Source of the DNA: Streptococcus sp.
GTDB lineage: Bacteria; Bacillota; Bacilli; Lactobacillales; Streptococcaceae
Length of the DNA: 64,000 nt
Assembly: GCA_030527925.1 (NCBI GenBank)
Contig: JAUMZW010000006.1
Coordinates: 62,001 to 126,000, forward strand
Direction: 5' to 3'
The stretch's first letter is position 1. Each line of letters opens with the position of its first letter. Under the pieces are notes generated by a model. That model ran no database searches. It saw only the letters and a list, made by a program, of their open reading frames with translations, and was not told the origin of the DNA. This document shows, piece after piece, positions 28,791 through 38,749 of this stretch. A program made the position numbers and the translations under genes.

Positions 28791-29380
28791 CAACCCTTTA
28801 CCTTGTTAGACATTGTGAACCAAATTATCATAATCACGACGATGAAAGCAGAGAACTAACCCAAAAAGGTTTACAAGATAGTAAATATTTAGTTGATTAC
28901 TTTAAAGATAAATCTATTAGTGCAATCTACTCTAGCCCTTACAAACGTTGTTTAGATACTATTTTTGAAACTTCTTATAGCCTTGACATTCCAATTATCA
29001 AGATTGATAACCTAAAAGAACGTAAAATTGATACTGTTTGGATTGATAATTTTAATGCATTTGCAAGAAAACAGTGGGAAGACTTTGATTTTAAACTTGA
29101 TAATGGTGAGTCACTACATCATGTTCAAAAACGTTTTTCAAACGCTATTAATGACATTATAAAAAAGAATGCTAATAAAAATTGTATTGTCTCGTCGCAT
29201 GGAACTGCCATTTCAACTTTCATCAATCTCATAAATCCAAATTTTACATATCAAGAATTTAACGCTATAAAAAGTCTAATGCCTTTTATTGTTATCTGTG
29301 ATTTTGATGATATGTTTTGCAAACAATTAACACTTTACAATATCTTTACAGGAGAAATAAATGAACTCTATTCTATTTGA
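28787..29380 (+). CDS. Histidine phosphatase (phosphoglycerate-mutase-like) family protein
   Basis: 197-residue cytoplasmic phosphatase-fold protein. The phospho-acceptor histidine is in LYLVRHCEPNYH (about 4-15), where the usual RHG is RHC. A second catalytic histidine follows in CIVSSHGTAISTF (about 135-148), with ISAIYSSPYKRCLDT between. The start codon is TTG at 28787, overlapping the sdaAA stop (TTGA), with AGGAG about eleven bases before it. Substrate unknown. It is third in the sda operon and overlaps the HAD gene that follows. Confidence 0.87.
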   Translation: MTTLYLVRHCEPNYHNHDDESRELTQKGLQDSKYLVDYFKDKSISAIYSSPYKRCLDTIFETSYSLDIPIIKIDNLKERKIDTVWIDNFNAFARKQWEDFDFKLDNGESLHHVQKRFSNAINDIIKKNANKNCIVSSHGTAISTFINLINPNFTYQEFNAIKSLMPFIVICDFDDMFCKQLTLYNIFTGEINELYSI

Positions 29381-29987
29381 CCTTGACGGAACCTTAGTTG
29401 ATTCTAGTATTGGCATCAAATCAGCATTCAACTACTGCTTTACACAATTACAAATGGAAGTCCCAAATGATAAACAACTGTCAAGTTTTATCGGTCCACC
29501 ATTAGAGATAACTTTTGCTCGTTATTTTGATAATGAAAATGATATATCTCATGCTATCAAGGTTTTCAGAGAATATTATAAAGAAAAAGGTGTCTTTCAA
29601 GTTAAGCTTTACAATGATATTGACATACTCTTAAAACAGCTAAAGCAACTGGAAAAGAAACTTTTCATTACGACAAGTAAAAATGAAGCTATGGCAAGAT
29701 TAATGCTTTCTAACCTTGGAATTGAACACTTTTTTGATGGTATTTATGGCTCGATTGAAAAAAGATTTTTAAAAGAAGATATTATTAAAGAATGTCTAAA
29801 AGAAGAAAAACTAGCTTTGGATGACACAGTCATTATTGGAGATACCAAATTTGATATTATTGGTGGAAAATATACTAATATTCATACCTTAGGAGTTACT
29901 TGGGGTTTTGGTACACATGAAGATTTAAAAAATGCTAAGGCAGACAAAATTGTTTCAACTCCACTTGATATTATAAAAAACCTTTGA
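29361..29987 (+). CDS. HAD-superfamily phosphatase (phosphoglycolate-phosphatase-like)
   Basis: 208-residue HAD hydrolase, subfamily IA: motif I FDLDGTLVDSSIG (about 6-18), motif II TTSKN (about 104-108), conserved lysine near KRFLKEDI, motif IV GDTKFDIIGG (about 160-169). A helical cap lies between motifs I and II, as in Gph/PpaX phosphatases. ATG 29361 has AGGAG seven bases ahead and overlaps the preceding gene by 20 bases. Substrate unknown. Its stop codon lies inside the terminator hairpin. Confidence 0.9.
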   Translation: MNSILFDLDGTLVDSSIGIKSAFNYCFTQLQMEVPNDKQLSSFIGPPLEITFARYFDNENDISHAIKVFREYYKEKGVFQVKLYNDIDILLKQLKQLEKKLFITTSKNEAMARLMLSNLGIEHFFDGIYGSIEKRFLKEDIIKECLKEEKLALDDTVIIGDTKFDIIGGKYTNIHTLGVTWGFGTHEDLKNAKADKIVSTPLDIIKNL

Positions 29988-30011
29988 ATCTTATAAGATT
30001 CAAAGGTTTTT
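29976..30011. terminator. Bidirectional terminator, HAD gene / wall hydrolase gene
   Basis: Perfect 15-bp inverted repeat AAAAACCTTTGAATC around TTATAA, ending in T-rich sequence on both strands. Confidence 0.93.
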
Positions 30012-30016
30012 GTATT

Positions 30017-30634
30017 TTAATAACCCCAAGCTGATAAACCTTGAGCATTATAGGCATTGATTGCTGAATTAATTTGGTCTTGCACAGTTGCAGTTGAACC
30101 CCAACCTGGCATTGTTTGGAATAAACCAGACGCCCCTGAACCATTAGAAACATAAGGATTTCCATTTGATTCACGTGCAATAATTTGTTCCCATACAGTT
30201 TGAGAAACTCCTGTTGCTGCTGCCATCTGTGCTGCTGCTGATGCACCAACTTCTCCTGCAGTATTTCCATTATAAATAGCTGTATCAGAAGTTACTGGAG
30301 TAGATGTCGTAACAACTGATTGTTGAGCTGTTCCTGATTGTACTTCCAACTGTGTTGTATCTTCCATTGCTTGTTCTACTGTTGAACTCATATCTGTAGT
30401 AATCTCTATTTCAGAAGAACTATTATCAATATCTTCTTTATTTTTTTCTTTAGAAGATGATTTTTCTGAACTTTTCTCAATAACTTCTGCTTTCGCTCTT
30501 GTAGTGAAATTATCAGCAACTTTTTGATGTTTACTATTAAAAAGTACAACAGATAATACTGAACATACTAAAATCATACTCAAAACAAATAAAATCAAGT
30601 TCTTCTTTCTCAATTTATCAATTCTACTATACAT
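30017..30634 (-). CDS. Secreted transglycosylase-like wall protein (IsaA/SceD type)
   Basis: 205-residue exported protein. A basic N-terminus and one hydrophobic helix (about 13-32) form an uncleaved anchor or signal. A Ser/Thr/Glu-rich low-complexity linker follows (about 50-125). The C-terminal lysozyme-like domain has the catalytic glutamate in [31 protein letters not shown] (about 151-181) and ends in [12 protein letters not shown]. It is expected to cleave peptidoglycan glycan strands during growth. It converges with the HAD gene and shares its terminator. It lies downstream of another wall protein but has its own 110-bp upstream region. Confidence 0.87.
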   Translation of the reverse strand: MYSRIDKLRKKNLILFVLSMILVCSVLSVVLFNSKHQKVADNFTTRAKAEVIEKSSEKSSSKEKNKEDIDNSSSEIEITTDMSSTVEQAMEDTTQLEVQSGTAQQSVVTTSTPVTSDTAIYNGNTAGEVGASAAAQMAAATGVSQTVWEQIIARESNGNPYVSNGSGASGLFQTMPGWGSTATVQDQINSAINAYNAQGLSAWGY

Positions 30635-30745
30635 TTCTAATCTCCTTATTTTTCAAAAACTATATTAAACCTTTATTATTACTTAATAGTTTTGGTTAGA
30701 TTAAAAACATTACAAAAACATTGAATTTATACTAATTTATATTTT

Positions 30746-31273
30746 TTAATACCATCCATTAGCATTCCAAAATGCAAGAGCTAAAGACCATGAACCATAA
30801 CGGGAAGTAACATATTCATCAGCTACTTTTTCTTGGTTCTCTGCTGATAAATCTCCATTTAAATAAGAAATAGTTAATTGATAACGCCCATAATATTGCC
30901 CATTTTGTGCAGTATAACTACCTCCTGACTCTCTTTGAGCAATTATTTCTTTAGCTTCTTGATCTGCCTGACTAAGGTTTGATGTGTATCCTGTAGATGC
31001 AGTTACCTCATTGTTCTCAGAAGTTTCTTCTGTGTTTATCGTCAATTCTTGACCAACGCTAATAAGATTAATATTAGTAATGTTATTTTGACTAGCAATA
31101 TCATCTACACTGATGTTAAAAGATTTTGCAATTTTTGATAAGGTATCACCTGATTTAACAGTATAACTATCAGCTTTTGTTAATACAGGTAAAGAAACTA
31201 ACATCATAGATGACAGTAATATCCCAATTTTCCATAAATTTCTATTCTCTTTTAATCTTGTATTAAAATTCAT
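30746..31273 (-). CDS. LysM-domain secreted wall protein with lysozyme-like C-terminus
   Basis: 175-residue exported protein. It has a signal peptide (about 1-35, ending near LTKADS) and one LysM peptidoglycan-binding domain (YTVKSGDTLSKIAKSFNISVDDIASQNNI, about 37-80). A short linker leads to a domain related to Apf/IsaA-type hydrolases, with AQRESGGSYTAQNGQYYGRYQL (about 113-134) and the C-terminal AFWNANGWY. The start has AAAGGATGG upstream. It is likely a wall-remodelling muralytic enzyme. The two such genes next to each other look like diverged relatives by domain content. Confidence 0.87.
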   Translation of the reverse strand: MNFNTRLKENRNLWKIGILLSSMMLVSLPVLTKADSYTVKSGDTLSKIAKSFNISVDDIASQNNITNINLISVGQELTINTEETSENNEVTASTGYTSNLSQADQEAKEIIAQRESGGSYTAQNGQYYGRYQLTISYLNGDLSAENQEKVADEYVTSRYGSWSLALAFWNANGWY

Positions 31274-31380
31274 TTTGTTTCCATCCTTTCTTTAATACTC
31301 ATCTATCTTACCCTTAAAATATTACCTAATCTTTTAAAAAAGATGTCTTATATTACAGTAGAATATAAAATAAATAAAAA

Positions 31381-31425
31381 AAAAACTAAGATAAATTAGA
31401 ACGTTTCTAATTTATCTTAGTTTTT
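31381..31425. terminator. Terminator of the pgsA/ECF operon (bidirectional)
   Basis: A 21-bp perfect stem (AAAAACTAAGATAAATTAGA with its complement, 3-base loop). The ecfT stop codon lies in one arm. There are T-runs on both strands. Confidence 0.93.
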
Positions 31426-32211
31426 TAATAAAAATAAGATTATTCCCAAACAAATCATACTAAAAATTGCTACTGAATCAGTAATTGTCCATGATAAAAA
31501 ACGATATTTACTTCTACCCTCTCCTCCTTGATAGCCTCTTGCCTCCATAGCAATAGCTAATGCATCAGCACGCTTAAAACTAGATGCAAATAAAGGAATT
31601 AAGATAGGAATAACTGACTTTATCTTTTGAATAAAGTTTCCTTCACCAAAATCCACTCCTCTTGATTTTTGAGCATTCATAATCCTAATAGTATCATCCA
31701 TCAATGTTGGTACAAACCGTAAACTGAGTGATAACATTAATCCAATCTCATGAGCAGGAATTCGAAACTTTTCTAATGGCTTTAGTATAGATTCAACAGC
31801 ATCAGCCAAGTTTAATGGGGTTGTAGTCAACGTCAAAATAGTAGAAAATAAGATGATAAACAAGAATCTCATAAAAATTAAAATAGCTTGATTTATCCCT
31901 TCAGTACTAATATGGATAATACCATAATGAAATAATATTTCCCCCCCAGTAGTAAAAAATACTTGAAAAAATGTTGTAAACAGAATAATACCAATCATAG
32001 GCTTGATACCATTAATAAAGAAACTTAATTTTACACCCGATATCAAAACAATAATCGCTGTAAAAATAAAAAGAATTGCACTAGTAAGAAAAGAATTTGC
32101 CCAAAACACAACAATGATATAAAGTATCATTGCCAATAATTTGGCTCGTGGATCTAATCTATGTATTATAGAATTTCCTGGAACATATCTTCCCAAAATA
32201 AGTTTATCCAT
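31417..32211 (-). CDS. ecfT: ECF transporter transmembrane coupling protein EcfT
   Basis: 264-residue membrane scaffold of the energy-coupling-factor vitamin/metal transporters. It has membrane segments near 25-60, 65-90, 105-130 and 240-262. Two cytoplasmic coupling helices carry the short Ala/Ser-Arg-Gly motifs SRGVDFGEG and ARGYQGGEG, which dock onto the two ATPases. It starts with [12 protein letters not shown], typical of EcfT, and overlaps ecfA2 by eight bases. It works with many separate S components encoded elsewhere; none is in this window. Confidence 0.95.
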   Translation of the reverse strand: MDKLILGRYVPGNSIIHRLDPRAKLLAMILYIIVVFWANSFLTSAILFIFTAIIVLISGVKLSFFINGIKPMIGIILFTTFFQVFFTTGGEILFHYGIIHISTEGINQAILIFMRFLFIILFSTILTLTTTPLNLADAVESILKPLEKFRIPAHEIGLMLSLSLRFVPTLMDDTIRIMNAQKSRGVDFGEGNFIQKIKSVIPILIPLFASSFKRADALAIAMEARGYQGGEGRSKYRFLSWTITDSVAIFSMICLGIILFLLKN

Positions 32212-33046
32212 TAGTGATAACCTCTCTCAATTCGTCAATTGTAATCGGTAATCTCTCTAAAGATAGGCCGTTATCAACAAGAGATTGGGCAAACTTAGTG
32301 ACTTTAGGAACACCAAGTTGCTTACTTTCAAGAAAGCTTACTTTCTGAAAAATATCTGAAGGACTACCTTGCAATACAATTCGTCCCTTCTCTAATACAT
32401 AGACATAATTAGCATAATTAGCAACATCATCCATTAAATGAGTAACTAGCACAATTGAGAGTCCTGATTTATGTAATTTTGAAAATAAAGTCATTAGCTC
32501 CTTACGTCCAATAGGGTCTAATCCAGCAGTTGGCTCATCAAGCACCAATACCTCAGGTTCCATCGCTAAAATACCCGCAATAGCAACCCTTCTCATTTGC
32601 CCCCCTGATAATTCAAAAGGATTCTTTTCAAATAATTCTTCAGAAATGCCAACCAATTTTAATTTTTCTTTTGCAACTACTAAGGCATCTTCCTTAGACA
32701 CTCCAAAATTTTGAGGGCCAAATGCAACATCTTTTAAAACCGTTTCTTCAAATAATTGGTTTTCTGAAAACTGAAATACAAGTCCTATTTTTTTTCGAAT
32801 CATTTTTATCCCTTTATTTTTAGAGTTAGGAGTAATCATCATATCATCAATATTTACAGTTCCACATGTCGGGATATTAATACCATTTAACAACTGCATG
32901 ATTGTTGATTTCCCAGACCCTGTATGTCCAATAACAGCTGTATATGACCCTTTTTTTAGTGATAAACTTATATCAAAAAGTGCTCTACTTTCAAAAGGAG
33001 TTCCTTCTTGATAAGTATAGCTTACTTTGTCGAAATCAATTGACAT
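32204..33046 (-). CDS. ecfA2: ECF transporter ATPase EcfA2
   Basis: 280-residue ABC ATPase: Walker [11 protein letters not shown] (about 38-47), Q-loop [11 protein letters not shown], signature [14 protein letters not shown] (about 144-157), Walker [13 protein letters not shown] (about 163-174), H-loop VTHLMDD. The C-terminal domain of about 50 residues is typical for EcfA. It overlaps ecfA1 by 25 bases and ecfT by eight, so the three subunits are translationally coupled in the order A1-A2-T. Confidence 0.96.
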   Translation of the reverse strand: MSIDFDKVSYTYQEGTPFESRALFDISLSLKKGSYTAVIGHTGSGKSTIMQLLNGINIPTCGTVNIDDMMITPNSKNKGIKMIRKKIGLVFQFSENQLFEETVLKDVAFGPQNFGVSKEDALVVAKEKLKLVGISEELFEKNPFELSGGQMRRVAIAGILAMEPEVLVLDEPTAGLDPIGRKELMTLFSKLHKSGLSIVLVTHLMDDVANYANYVYVLEKGRIVLQGSPSDIFQKVSFLESKQLGVPKVTKFAQSLVDNGLSLERLPITIDELREVITNG

Positions 33047-33864
33047 AACTCTTCCCTCAATTCTTTTTCTGTGAGATAAGGTAAGGAAAAATCAAATCCT
33101 ATTTTAGAAAAACTTTCTATCAATTTACTTGTAAAAGGCAAATCCAATCCATAAGATTTTAATTTTTGAGTATTGGAAAACAAATCTCTAGGAGTCAAAT
33201 TGGTCTCAATCTTTCCTTTTTTCATTACTATAACACGATCACTTAAACTGATTTCATCTAAATCATGAGTAATTGATACCACTGTTAATTGAAATTGCTT
33301 ACGAATATCCTTAAGGGTTTGAATAAGTTGTAAACGCCCTTCAGGGTCTAACATACTTGTCGCTTCATCTAAAATAAGGATTTGTGGTCTCATCGCTATA
33401 GCTCCAGCAATTGCAACACGTTGTTTTTGTCCCCCAGATAACCTTGCAGGCTCCCTATCTTTAAATTCAGTCATTCCAACAATTTTTAAAGCTTCCTCAA
33501 TACGATATTTCATTTCTTCATAAGGAACACCCTTATTTTCCAATCCAAATGCAACATCGTCCTCAACTGTCGAACCAACAAACTGATTATCTGGATTTTG
33601 AAAAACCATACCTACTTTATGACGCACATCCCAAACTGAATCTTCTGTCAAACGAATAGTATCAACATATATTTCTCCTGACTCAGCTTCTAACAAACCA
33701 TCAATCAGACGAACCACCGTTGATTTCCCAGAACCATTGTGTCCTACAATAGAAATCCACTCTCCTTGTTTCACGTGAAACGAAATATCATTAACAGTAT
33801 AATATTCTGATTGTGAATCATATTTAAATTTTAAATTTTTAACTTCAATACTGTTTAATACCAT
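33022..33864 (-). CDS. ecfA1: ECF transporter ATPase EcfA1
   Basis: 280-residue ABC ATPase: Walker [11 protein letters not shown] (about 39-48), signature [13 protein letters not shown] (about 142-154), Walker [13 protein letters not shown] (about 160-171), H-loop ITHDLDE. The frame opens at 33915, but the extra residues overlap pgsA and are unlike the family. ATG 33864, two bases after the pgsA stop, begins [15 protein letters not shown]. It has no good ribosome site of its own (AAGGA is 14 bases away), which suggests coupling to pgsA. A parS-like site lies inside the gene at 33767. Confidence 0.93.
   Translation of the reverse strand: MVLNSIEVKNLKFKYDSQSEYYTVNDISFHVKQGEWISIVGHNGSGKSTVVRLIDGLLEAESGEIYVDTIRLTEDSVWDVRHKVGMVFQNPDNQFVGSTVEDDVAFGLENKGVPYEEMKYRIEEALKIVGMTEFKDREPARLSGGQKQRVAIAGAIAMRPQILILDEATSMLDPEGRLQLIQTLKDIRKQFQLTVVSITHDLDEISLSDRVIVMKKGKIETNLTPRDLFSNTQKLKSYGLDLPFTSKLIESFSKIGFDFSLPYLTEKELREELCQLISTK
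33767..33782. other. parS-like ParB-binding site inside ecfA1
   Basis: TGTTTCACGTGAAACG: 15 of 16 positions match the consensus TGTTTCACGTGAAACA. It falls in codons near residues 28-33 of EcfA1, about 17.7 kb left of dnaA. Confidence 0.85.
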
Positions 33865-33865
33865 A

Positions 33866-34405
33866 TTATTTGAATGTATCCTTAAACAACGTCCCTGTTC
33901 CTTTAAAGTAATCATATCCTGAATATAGGGTAAAGAAGAGGGAAATATAAAGCATCACGCTACCAATACCATCAAAATGGCACAATAATAAAATTACGGC
34001 TAACATCTGAGTCACTGTTTTAATTTTTCCTGGCATTGCAGCTGCAAGAACTGTCCCTCCAGTTTCAACTAAAAGTAGGCGTAGACCAGTCACGGCTAAC
34101 TCTCTACAAATTATCGTTGCTGCTATCCATGCAGGCGCAAGATGTAGACCTACTAACATGATAAACGCACTCATCACTAAAATTTTATCAGCTAAGGGGT
34201 CTGCAAATTTCCCAAAGTTTGAAACAACTTTCCATTTTCTTGCTAAATACCCATCTAGATAATCTGTAAAGCTGGCAACAGCAAAAATAATTGCAGCTAT
34301 GATATGTAAACTAACACTCTTCTCAAACGATGTTAAAATTAGAAAAATAGGTACCATTAAAATACGAATGATAGTGAGTAGATTTGGAATATTTTCTTTT
34401 TTCAT
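33866..34405 (-). CDS. pgsA: CDP-diacylglycerol-glycerol-3-phosphate 3-phosphatidyltransferase
   Basis: 179-residue membrane enzyme that makes phosphatidylglycerol phosphate, the committed step to phosphatidylglycerol, cardiolipin and lipoteichoic acid anchors. The CDP-alcohol phosphotransferase motif is visible in DYLDGYLARKWKVVSNFGKFADPLADKIL (about 48-76), with the metal-binding aspartates intact. Four or five further hydrophobic segments follow. ATG 34405 has AAGG upstream. It is first gene of the pgsA-ecfA1-ecfA2-ecfT unit. Confidence 0.96.
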   Translation of the reverse strand: MKKENIPNLLTIIRILMVPIFLILTSFEKSVSLHIIAAIIFAVASFTDYLDGYLARKWKVVSNFGKFADPLADKILVMSAFIMLVGLHLAPAWIAATIICRELAVTGLRLLLVETGGTVLAAAMPGKIKTVTQMLAVILLLCHFDGIGSVMLYISLFFTLYSGYDYFKGTGTLFKDTFK

Positions 34406-34488
34406 TTTAAACCTTTTTTTAATTTTAATAATAGTAATATCAATCTAATCAAATGACATTATGAGACCATTATATCACGATTCATCGA

Positions 34489-35772
34489 CTACTTTGGAAA
34501 AATAATAAAGTCTGTAACATCTGATTGTTCTAAAAACTCTCTTCCTATCTTAACTACCTCATCTATTGATAAGGTTTGAATTAAATTAGGAATATCATAA
34601 TAGGTTTCATCATCTGTTATATAATTAACAAATTGAAGAGATAAGTGTTCTATTGAGTCTAAACTTCTCAAAAATTCACCATAGAATTCCTTTTTCAAAG
34701 AATTAAAATAAGCGTCATCATTAAATTCATTATGAGCTTCTCTTTTTAAAAATTGACGTATTTTATTTGACATGGTTATTGGCTCAAGAGTATCTAAATA
34801 AAAAATGACAAATTGAAATTCTTTATGAACCTCAATTTCTATGGTAAAAGAATCATTAATAGAACCTAATTCATACCAATTTTGATAAGTATCAGATGTC
34901 CAACCAAGCAATAATGAAAAATATAACTTTAAGCCTATGTACTGTCGTAATAAAGAGGTCCTATCTTCTAGTTTTTGCCCACGAAAACCAACAGCTAATT
35001 TAGGTAAATTAACAGGCATACTAATGCTTTTGTTTTTTAATACAGGTAAGTAAATAATTGATTCTCTATTAGCTTTAATAACACGTTTGTAAGATAACGT
35101 ATTTTGCTTTTCTTTTATAGCATCCAGTACCACTTTTCTATTAATATCACCTACAATAACTAACGTCATAAATTCTGGATGGTAAAAATAACGATAGTTA
35201 TCTTGTAACATTTTTTTTGATATTGCTGTCACCGAATCTCTTGTACCTGCAATATCTGTGGCCAAAACAGATTCTGGGTACAAGCAAGACAATATCCCCT
35301 GATATAATCGATAATCTGGATCGTCTTGATACATATAAATCTCTTGACAAATAATTTCTTTTTCCTTTTCAACTGATTCCTCTGTTAAGTGTAAATTTGA
35401 AACAAAGTCTTGTAAATGTTCAAGATTGTCCAGTAAACGAGCTGAGGTAGAAAAATAGTAGCATGTTTTACTATAAGAAGTAAATGCATTACAGTCAGCT
35501 CCCATATCTGTAAAGACTAAACTAGCATCCTCTCCTTTTTCCATTTCAAAAAGCTTGTGTTCTAAAAAATGAGCTATCCCTAAAGGATAATTTTTTAATT
35601 GTTTTCTCACTGTAAAGATAGTGTCAATCGAGCCAAACTTAGTCATTAGGACACAACTTGATTCCTTAAATTCTGGTTTTTCTATTATATAGACTTGTAA
35701 ACCATTAGTCAATTTGACAGAAGAGAGTGTTTCTCCTATATTTTGATAAACAATTGTATTTAGATTACTCAT
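34489..35772 (-). CDS. M16-family peptidase with intact zinc site (YmfH-like)
   Basis: 427-residue zinc peptidase of the pitrilysin/insulinase family. The inverted zinc motif HFLEH (about 68-72) is present, and the third ligand is likely in VEKEKEIICQEIYMY, about 75 residues on. The frame opens at a TTG (35775), but ATG 35772, overlapping the preceding stop as TGATG with AAGGAG seven bases upstream, is the better start. It pairs with the gene just upstream, which lacks the motif; such active/inactive M16 pairs usually form a heterodimer. In Bacillus the ymfF/ymfH pair is of this type. The substrate here is unknown. Confidence 0.88.
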   Translation of the reverse strand: MSNLNTIVYQNIGETLSSVKLTNGLQVYIIEKPEFKESSCVLMTKFGSIDTIFTVRKQLKNYPLGIAHFLEHKLFEMEKGEDASLVFTDMGADCNAFTSYSKTCYYFSTSARLLDNLEHLQDFVSNLHLTEESVEKEKEIICQEIYMYQDDPDYRLYQGILSCLYPESVLATDIAGTRDSVTAISKKMLQDNYRYFYHPEFMTLVIVGDINRKVVLDAIKEKQNTLSYKRVIKANRESIIYLPVLKNKSISMPVNLPKLAVGFRGQKLEDRTSLLRQYIGLKLYFSLLLGWTSDTYQNWYELGSINDSFTIEIEVHKEFQFVIFYLDTLEPITMSNKIRQFLKREAHNEFNDDAYFNSLKKEFYGEFLRSLDSIEHLSLQFVNYITDDETYYDIPNLIQTLSIDEVVKIGREFLEQSDVTDFIIFPK

Positions 35773-37019
35773 CAATTCTCTCCTTCTACAAAGTAAAGTG
35801 TTTGAAGCTTAATTTGACAAGCTACTCTCATAATATCTTCTTTACGGACTTTGTCAACTTTATCTAACCAATCTTCTAATGTTGGAAAACCTTCAATATG
35901 AAATTGATTATAGAAATATTCGACGTTAGATTTTGCGCTATCCATGGCTAATATTCGATTCGAATTTAATAATTTTTTTGTTTGACTAAGAAAATTACTT
36001 GTAAAGCGTCCTTTACGTATTCCCATTAATTGTCGATTAATAATTTTTAAGCACTTATCCCTTTGTTTTTGATCTATTGCAGTTGTAACAGAATATAGCC
36101 CAGTAAAGATATCGAACTGACTACTTATTGAATAAGCCAATCCTTCTTTTTCTCTTACTTCCATAAATAATTTTGAATGAGAAAATCCACCGAACATTCC
36201 ATTAAAAACTATTAATGCAAAGTAGAGAGGATCTGTATAATCTACCGATAAATGATAGCCTAGATGAATTACCGATTGCTTAACATCCTGTTTGATAATT
36301 TTTTCTTGCGTGATATTGCTGTAGGATTGAGAATAGAGATAAGTCAATTTTTTTTCACGTCCATCAAAAGGGTAGGTATGAAAGAGTTGTATCATTGTAT
36401 AGTCATCATACTCACCGACTATAAAAATATCAATGACATCCTCACTAATCATTTTTTTAAATTCTTGATAACATGTATATGCCGATTCCTTTTCTATTAA
36501 ACTCTCATTAGAGTATTTAGAAAGTTTTAATGTATCATCTTTATAGTACAAATCGTGTAAACCTAATTCACTACGATAAAAAATATCTTCCTTATCAGCT
36601 TTCAAATAGTTTATCATGTTTTCTTTTTCAATTTCAAAAGACTGTAAATGGTACTGTGCAACTGAAACATGGGGTTTAAAAAGCATATCTCTGACAAATA
36701 CTATAACTTCCTTAATGACAGAATCATGTTCATATGAAAATTTATCTTTGATAAACGTAATGTCAATATCAACTATATGAACTTTTCCCTTGACACTAAC
36801 AGAAGTTGATAAGTCTGCTCCATATAAATCCGCCAATTTTCGTCGAAATAATTGTGTCGTAGGATAAATGGCATTGGAACTCTCTAGCATTTGAGCAACC
36901 ATTACACGTTTAGCTGATGTCTTTACGTCAAATTCTCCTGAAAAACGCAACGTAATATGATTAGTTTTTAATTTTTTATTCTTAATAAAATGAAGATGAA
37001 CACCATCAACAATTTTCAT
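35772..37019 (-). CDS. M16-family peptidase-like protein lacking the zinc motif (YmfF-like)
   Basis: 415-residue M16-fold protein. Where active members have HxxEH the sequence reads VMVAQMLESSNAIYPT (about 39-54), so it cannot bind the catalytic zinc and is expected to be the non-catalytic partner of the next gene. Middle and C-terminal M16 segments are recognisable, including FGGFSHSKLFMEVREKEGLAYSISSQFDIFTGLYSV (about 272-307). The stop overlaps the next start. It is divergent from yaaA-recF. Confidence 0.86.
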   Translation of the reverse strand: MKIVDGVHLHFIKNKKLKTNHITLRFSGEFDVKTSAKRVMVAQMLESSNAIYPTTQLFRRKLADLYGADLSTSVSVKGKVHIVDIDITFIKDKFSYEHDSVIKEVIVFVRDMLFKPHVSVAQYHLQSFEIEKENMINYLKADKEDIFYRSELGLHDLYYKDDTLKLSKYSNESLIEKESAYTCYQEFKKMISEDVIDIFIVGEYDDYTMIQLFHTYPFDGREKKLTYLYSQSYSNITQEKIIKQDVKQSVIHLGYHLSVDYTDPLYFALIVFNGMFGGFSHSKLFMEVREKEGLAYSISSQFDIFTGLYSVTTAIDQKQRDKCLKIINRQLMGIRKGRFTSNFLSQTKKLLNSNRILAMDSAKSNVEYFYNQFHIEGFPTLEDWLDKVDKVRKEDIMRVACQIKLQTLYFVEGEN

Positions 37020-37105
37020 AATTTCCCCTCTACAAAATAGGTTATTAAGTCCAATTATATCATTTTTATGCTATAATTACTTGAATTATAAATTGGAGAA
37101 GTTAT

Positions 37106-37465
37106 ATGAAGTATAAGCTATTTGAAGAATATATTACCTTACAAGCGCTCTTTAAAAAATTAAGTATCATTCAAAGCGGTGGTAATATTAAACAATTTCT
37201 ACAAGATACGACTGTTTTATTTAACGGACAAGATGAAAAAAGACGTGGTAAAAAGTTACGAATCGATGATTTTATCAGTATTCCTAGTCAAAATATACAC
37301 ATTGAAATCATAGCACCAAGTGAAAATGAAATCATAGAATATCAAACCGATGTAATTGAAAAACAAGCTATAGCTAAACGCGTCAAAGAGCTCAATAAAA
37401 CTTACAAAAAACAAAATATAAATAAATCTCTACCGAAAAAAACTATCAAATTTCCAGGTACCTAA
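37106..37465 (+). CDS. yaaA: S4-domain protein YaaA
   Basis: 119-residue small RNA-binding protein encoded directly upstream of recF, as in most Firmicutes. S4-like core: [49 protein letters not shown] (about 9-57). It has a longer, lysine-rich C-terminal tail (about 75-119) than the 70-residue Bacillus form. ATG 37106 has GGAG upstream. Two bases separate its stop from the recF ATG. The family has been linked to ribosome assembly; the specific role here is not shown. Confidence 0.87.
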   Translation: MKYKLFEEYITLQALFKKLSIIQSGGNIKQFLQDTTVLFNGQDEKRRGKKLRIDDFISIPSQNIHIEIIAPSENEIIEYQTDVIEKQAIAKRVKELNKTYKKQNINKSLPKKTIKFPGT

Positions 37466-37467
37466 TA

Positions 37468-38556
37468 ATGTGGATTAGTTCAATAGCACTTAAACATTAC
37501 CGTAACTACCATAACATTACCCTTAGTTTTTCTCAACATCTGAATATCTTTCTTGGACAAAATGCACAAGGTAAAACAAATATTTTAGAATCCATTTATT
37601 TCTTATCATTAACTCGTAGTCACAGAACTCGCTCTGACAAAGATTTAATTCAATTTTCACAAAAAGAATTAAAAGTCTCAGGAAATATTCATCGTATTAA
37701 TGGAAATTTACCTATTGAGATCATCTTATCAGATAAAGGCAGAATTACTAAAGTAAATCACCTTAAACAAGCTAAAATATCCGACTATATTGGTCATATG
37801 ACTGTTGTATTGTTTGCACCTGAAGACCTTCAACTTATCAAAGGATCACCAAGTCTACGAAGAAAATTCATTGATATTGATCTTGGACAGATGAAAATGA
37901 TTTACTTATCTGACTTATCTCATTATAATCATATTCTAAAGCAAAGAAATACCTATTTAAAAAGTGCTAATGCTATCGATTTACAATTTCTTGATGTTCT
38001 AGACGAACAGCTTGCTAATTTAGGTTCCAAAGTTATGAAACATCGAACTGATTTCATTAATCATTTAGAAATTGAAGCTAATAAACATCACTCGAATATT
38101 TCTAATGGAAAAGAAAAAATAAATATTACATATATCCCTTCTGTCAATAGTCAAACTTTAGAAGACTTACAAACTGAATTTTATGCATTACTCAAAAATA
38201 ATCGTCAGAAGGATTTGATAAAAAAAACAACTAGCATTGGCCCACACCGAGATGATATTTCTTTTCAAATTAATGGTATTGATGCTAAATTTGCTAGTCA
38301 AGGACAACATCGTAGTCTAATTTTGTCATTAAAATTAGCTGAAATCGATCTTATAAAAAATATAACTGGAGACTATCCTATTTTATTATTAGATGATGTC
38401 ATGAGTGAACTTGATAACACCAGACAATTAAAACTACTAGAAAACATTAAAGAAAATGTACAAACCTTCATTACAACTACTAGTTTAGATCATCTTATCA
38501 ACCTTCCAGACTCAATAAAAATTTTCCAAATTGAAAATGGAACTATTAAAGTATAA
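37468..38556 (+). CDS. recF: DNA replication/repair protein RecF
   Basis: 362-residue SMC-like ATPase that helps load RecA at single-stranded gaps. N-terminal [36 protein letters not shown] has the Walker [10 protein letters not shown] (about 30-38). The signature [18 protein letters not shown] (about 273-290) and Walker [15 protein letters not shown] (about 307-320) are intact. As in other streptococci it lies left of the origin, away from dnaN, and reads toward oriC. It is in an operon with yaaA. Confidence 0.97.
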   Translation: MWISSIALKHYRNYHNITLSFSQHLNIFLGQNAQGKTNILESIYFLSLTRSHRTRSDKDLIQFSQKELKVSGNIHRINGNLPIEIILSDKGRITKVNHLKQAKISDYIGHMTVVLFAPEDLQLIKGSPSLRRKFIDIDLGQMKMIYLSDLSHYNHILKQRNTYLKSANAIDLQFLDVLDEQLANLGSKVMKHRTDFINHLEIEANKHHSNISNGKEKINITYIPSVNSQTLEDLQTEFYALLKNNRQKDLIKKTTSIGPHRDDISFQINGIDAKFASQGQHRSLILSLKLAEIDLIKNITGDYPILLLDDVMSELDNTRQLKLLENIKENVQTFITTTSLDHLINLPDSIKIFQIENGTIKV

Positions 38557-38646
38557 AATTTACACTTTTTTTTAAAAAAAGTGTAGACAAAATATGATTT
38601 TCTGATATAATAATAAGAGTGTTAAAGATTTATTCTTGATAACTCT

Positions 38647-38718
38647 GGTCCGTTGGTCAAGGGGTTAAGACACCGCCTTTTCACGGCGGTAACACGGGTT
38701 CGAATCCCGTACGGACTA
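38647..38718 (+). tRNA. tRNA-Glu (anticodon UUC)
   Basis: 72-nt cloverleaf. Acceptor GGTCCGT with ACGGACT (first pair G-U), anticodon stem CCGCC/GGCGG around TTTTCAC giving TTC, T arm ACGGG-TTCGAAT-CCCGT. CCA is not encoded. An overlapping open frame here is only a shadow. Confidence 0.97.
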
Positions 38719-38723
38719 TCTAT

Positions 38724-38749
38724 CAAGACTGCATAGCAGTCTTTTATTT
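38724..38749 (+). terminator. Terminator-like hairpin between the two tRNA genes
   Basis: AAGACTGC pairs with GCAGTCTT around ATA, followed by TTATTTT. It ends exactly where tRNA-Asn begins. Confidence 0.75.

Noticed and set aside
30660..30730. Possible WalR/VicR site (TGTTTT-N5-TGTTTT on the minus strand) before the IsaA-like gene
   Set aside because: Both halves miss the A of the TGTWAH consensus; too weak to list, though the 11-bp spacing and gene type are suggestive.
33865..33915. Longer start of EcfA1 at 33915
   Set aside because: The extra 17 residues overlap pgsA, lack a properly spaced ribosome site and do not resemble EcfA1 N-termini.
38559..38590. ACACTTTTTTTTAAAAAAAGTGT after recF as a terminator
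   Set aside because: The stem is almost all A-T and has no T-run after it; it may be incidental, so not listed as a terminator.
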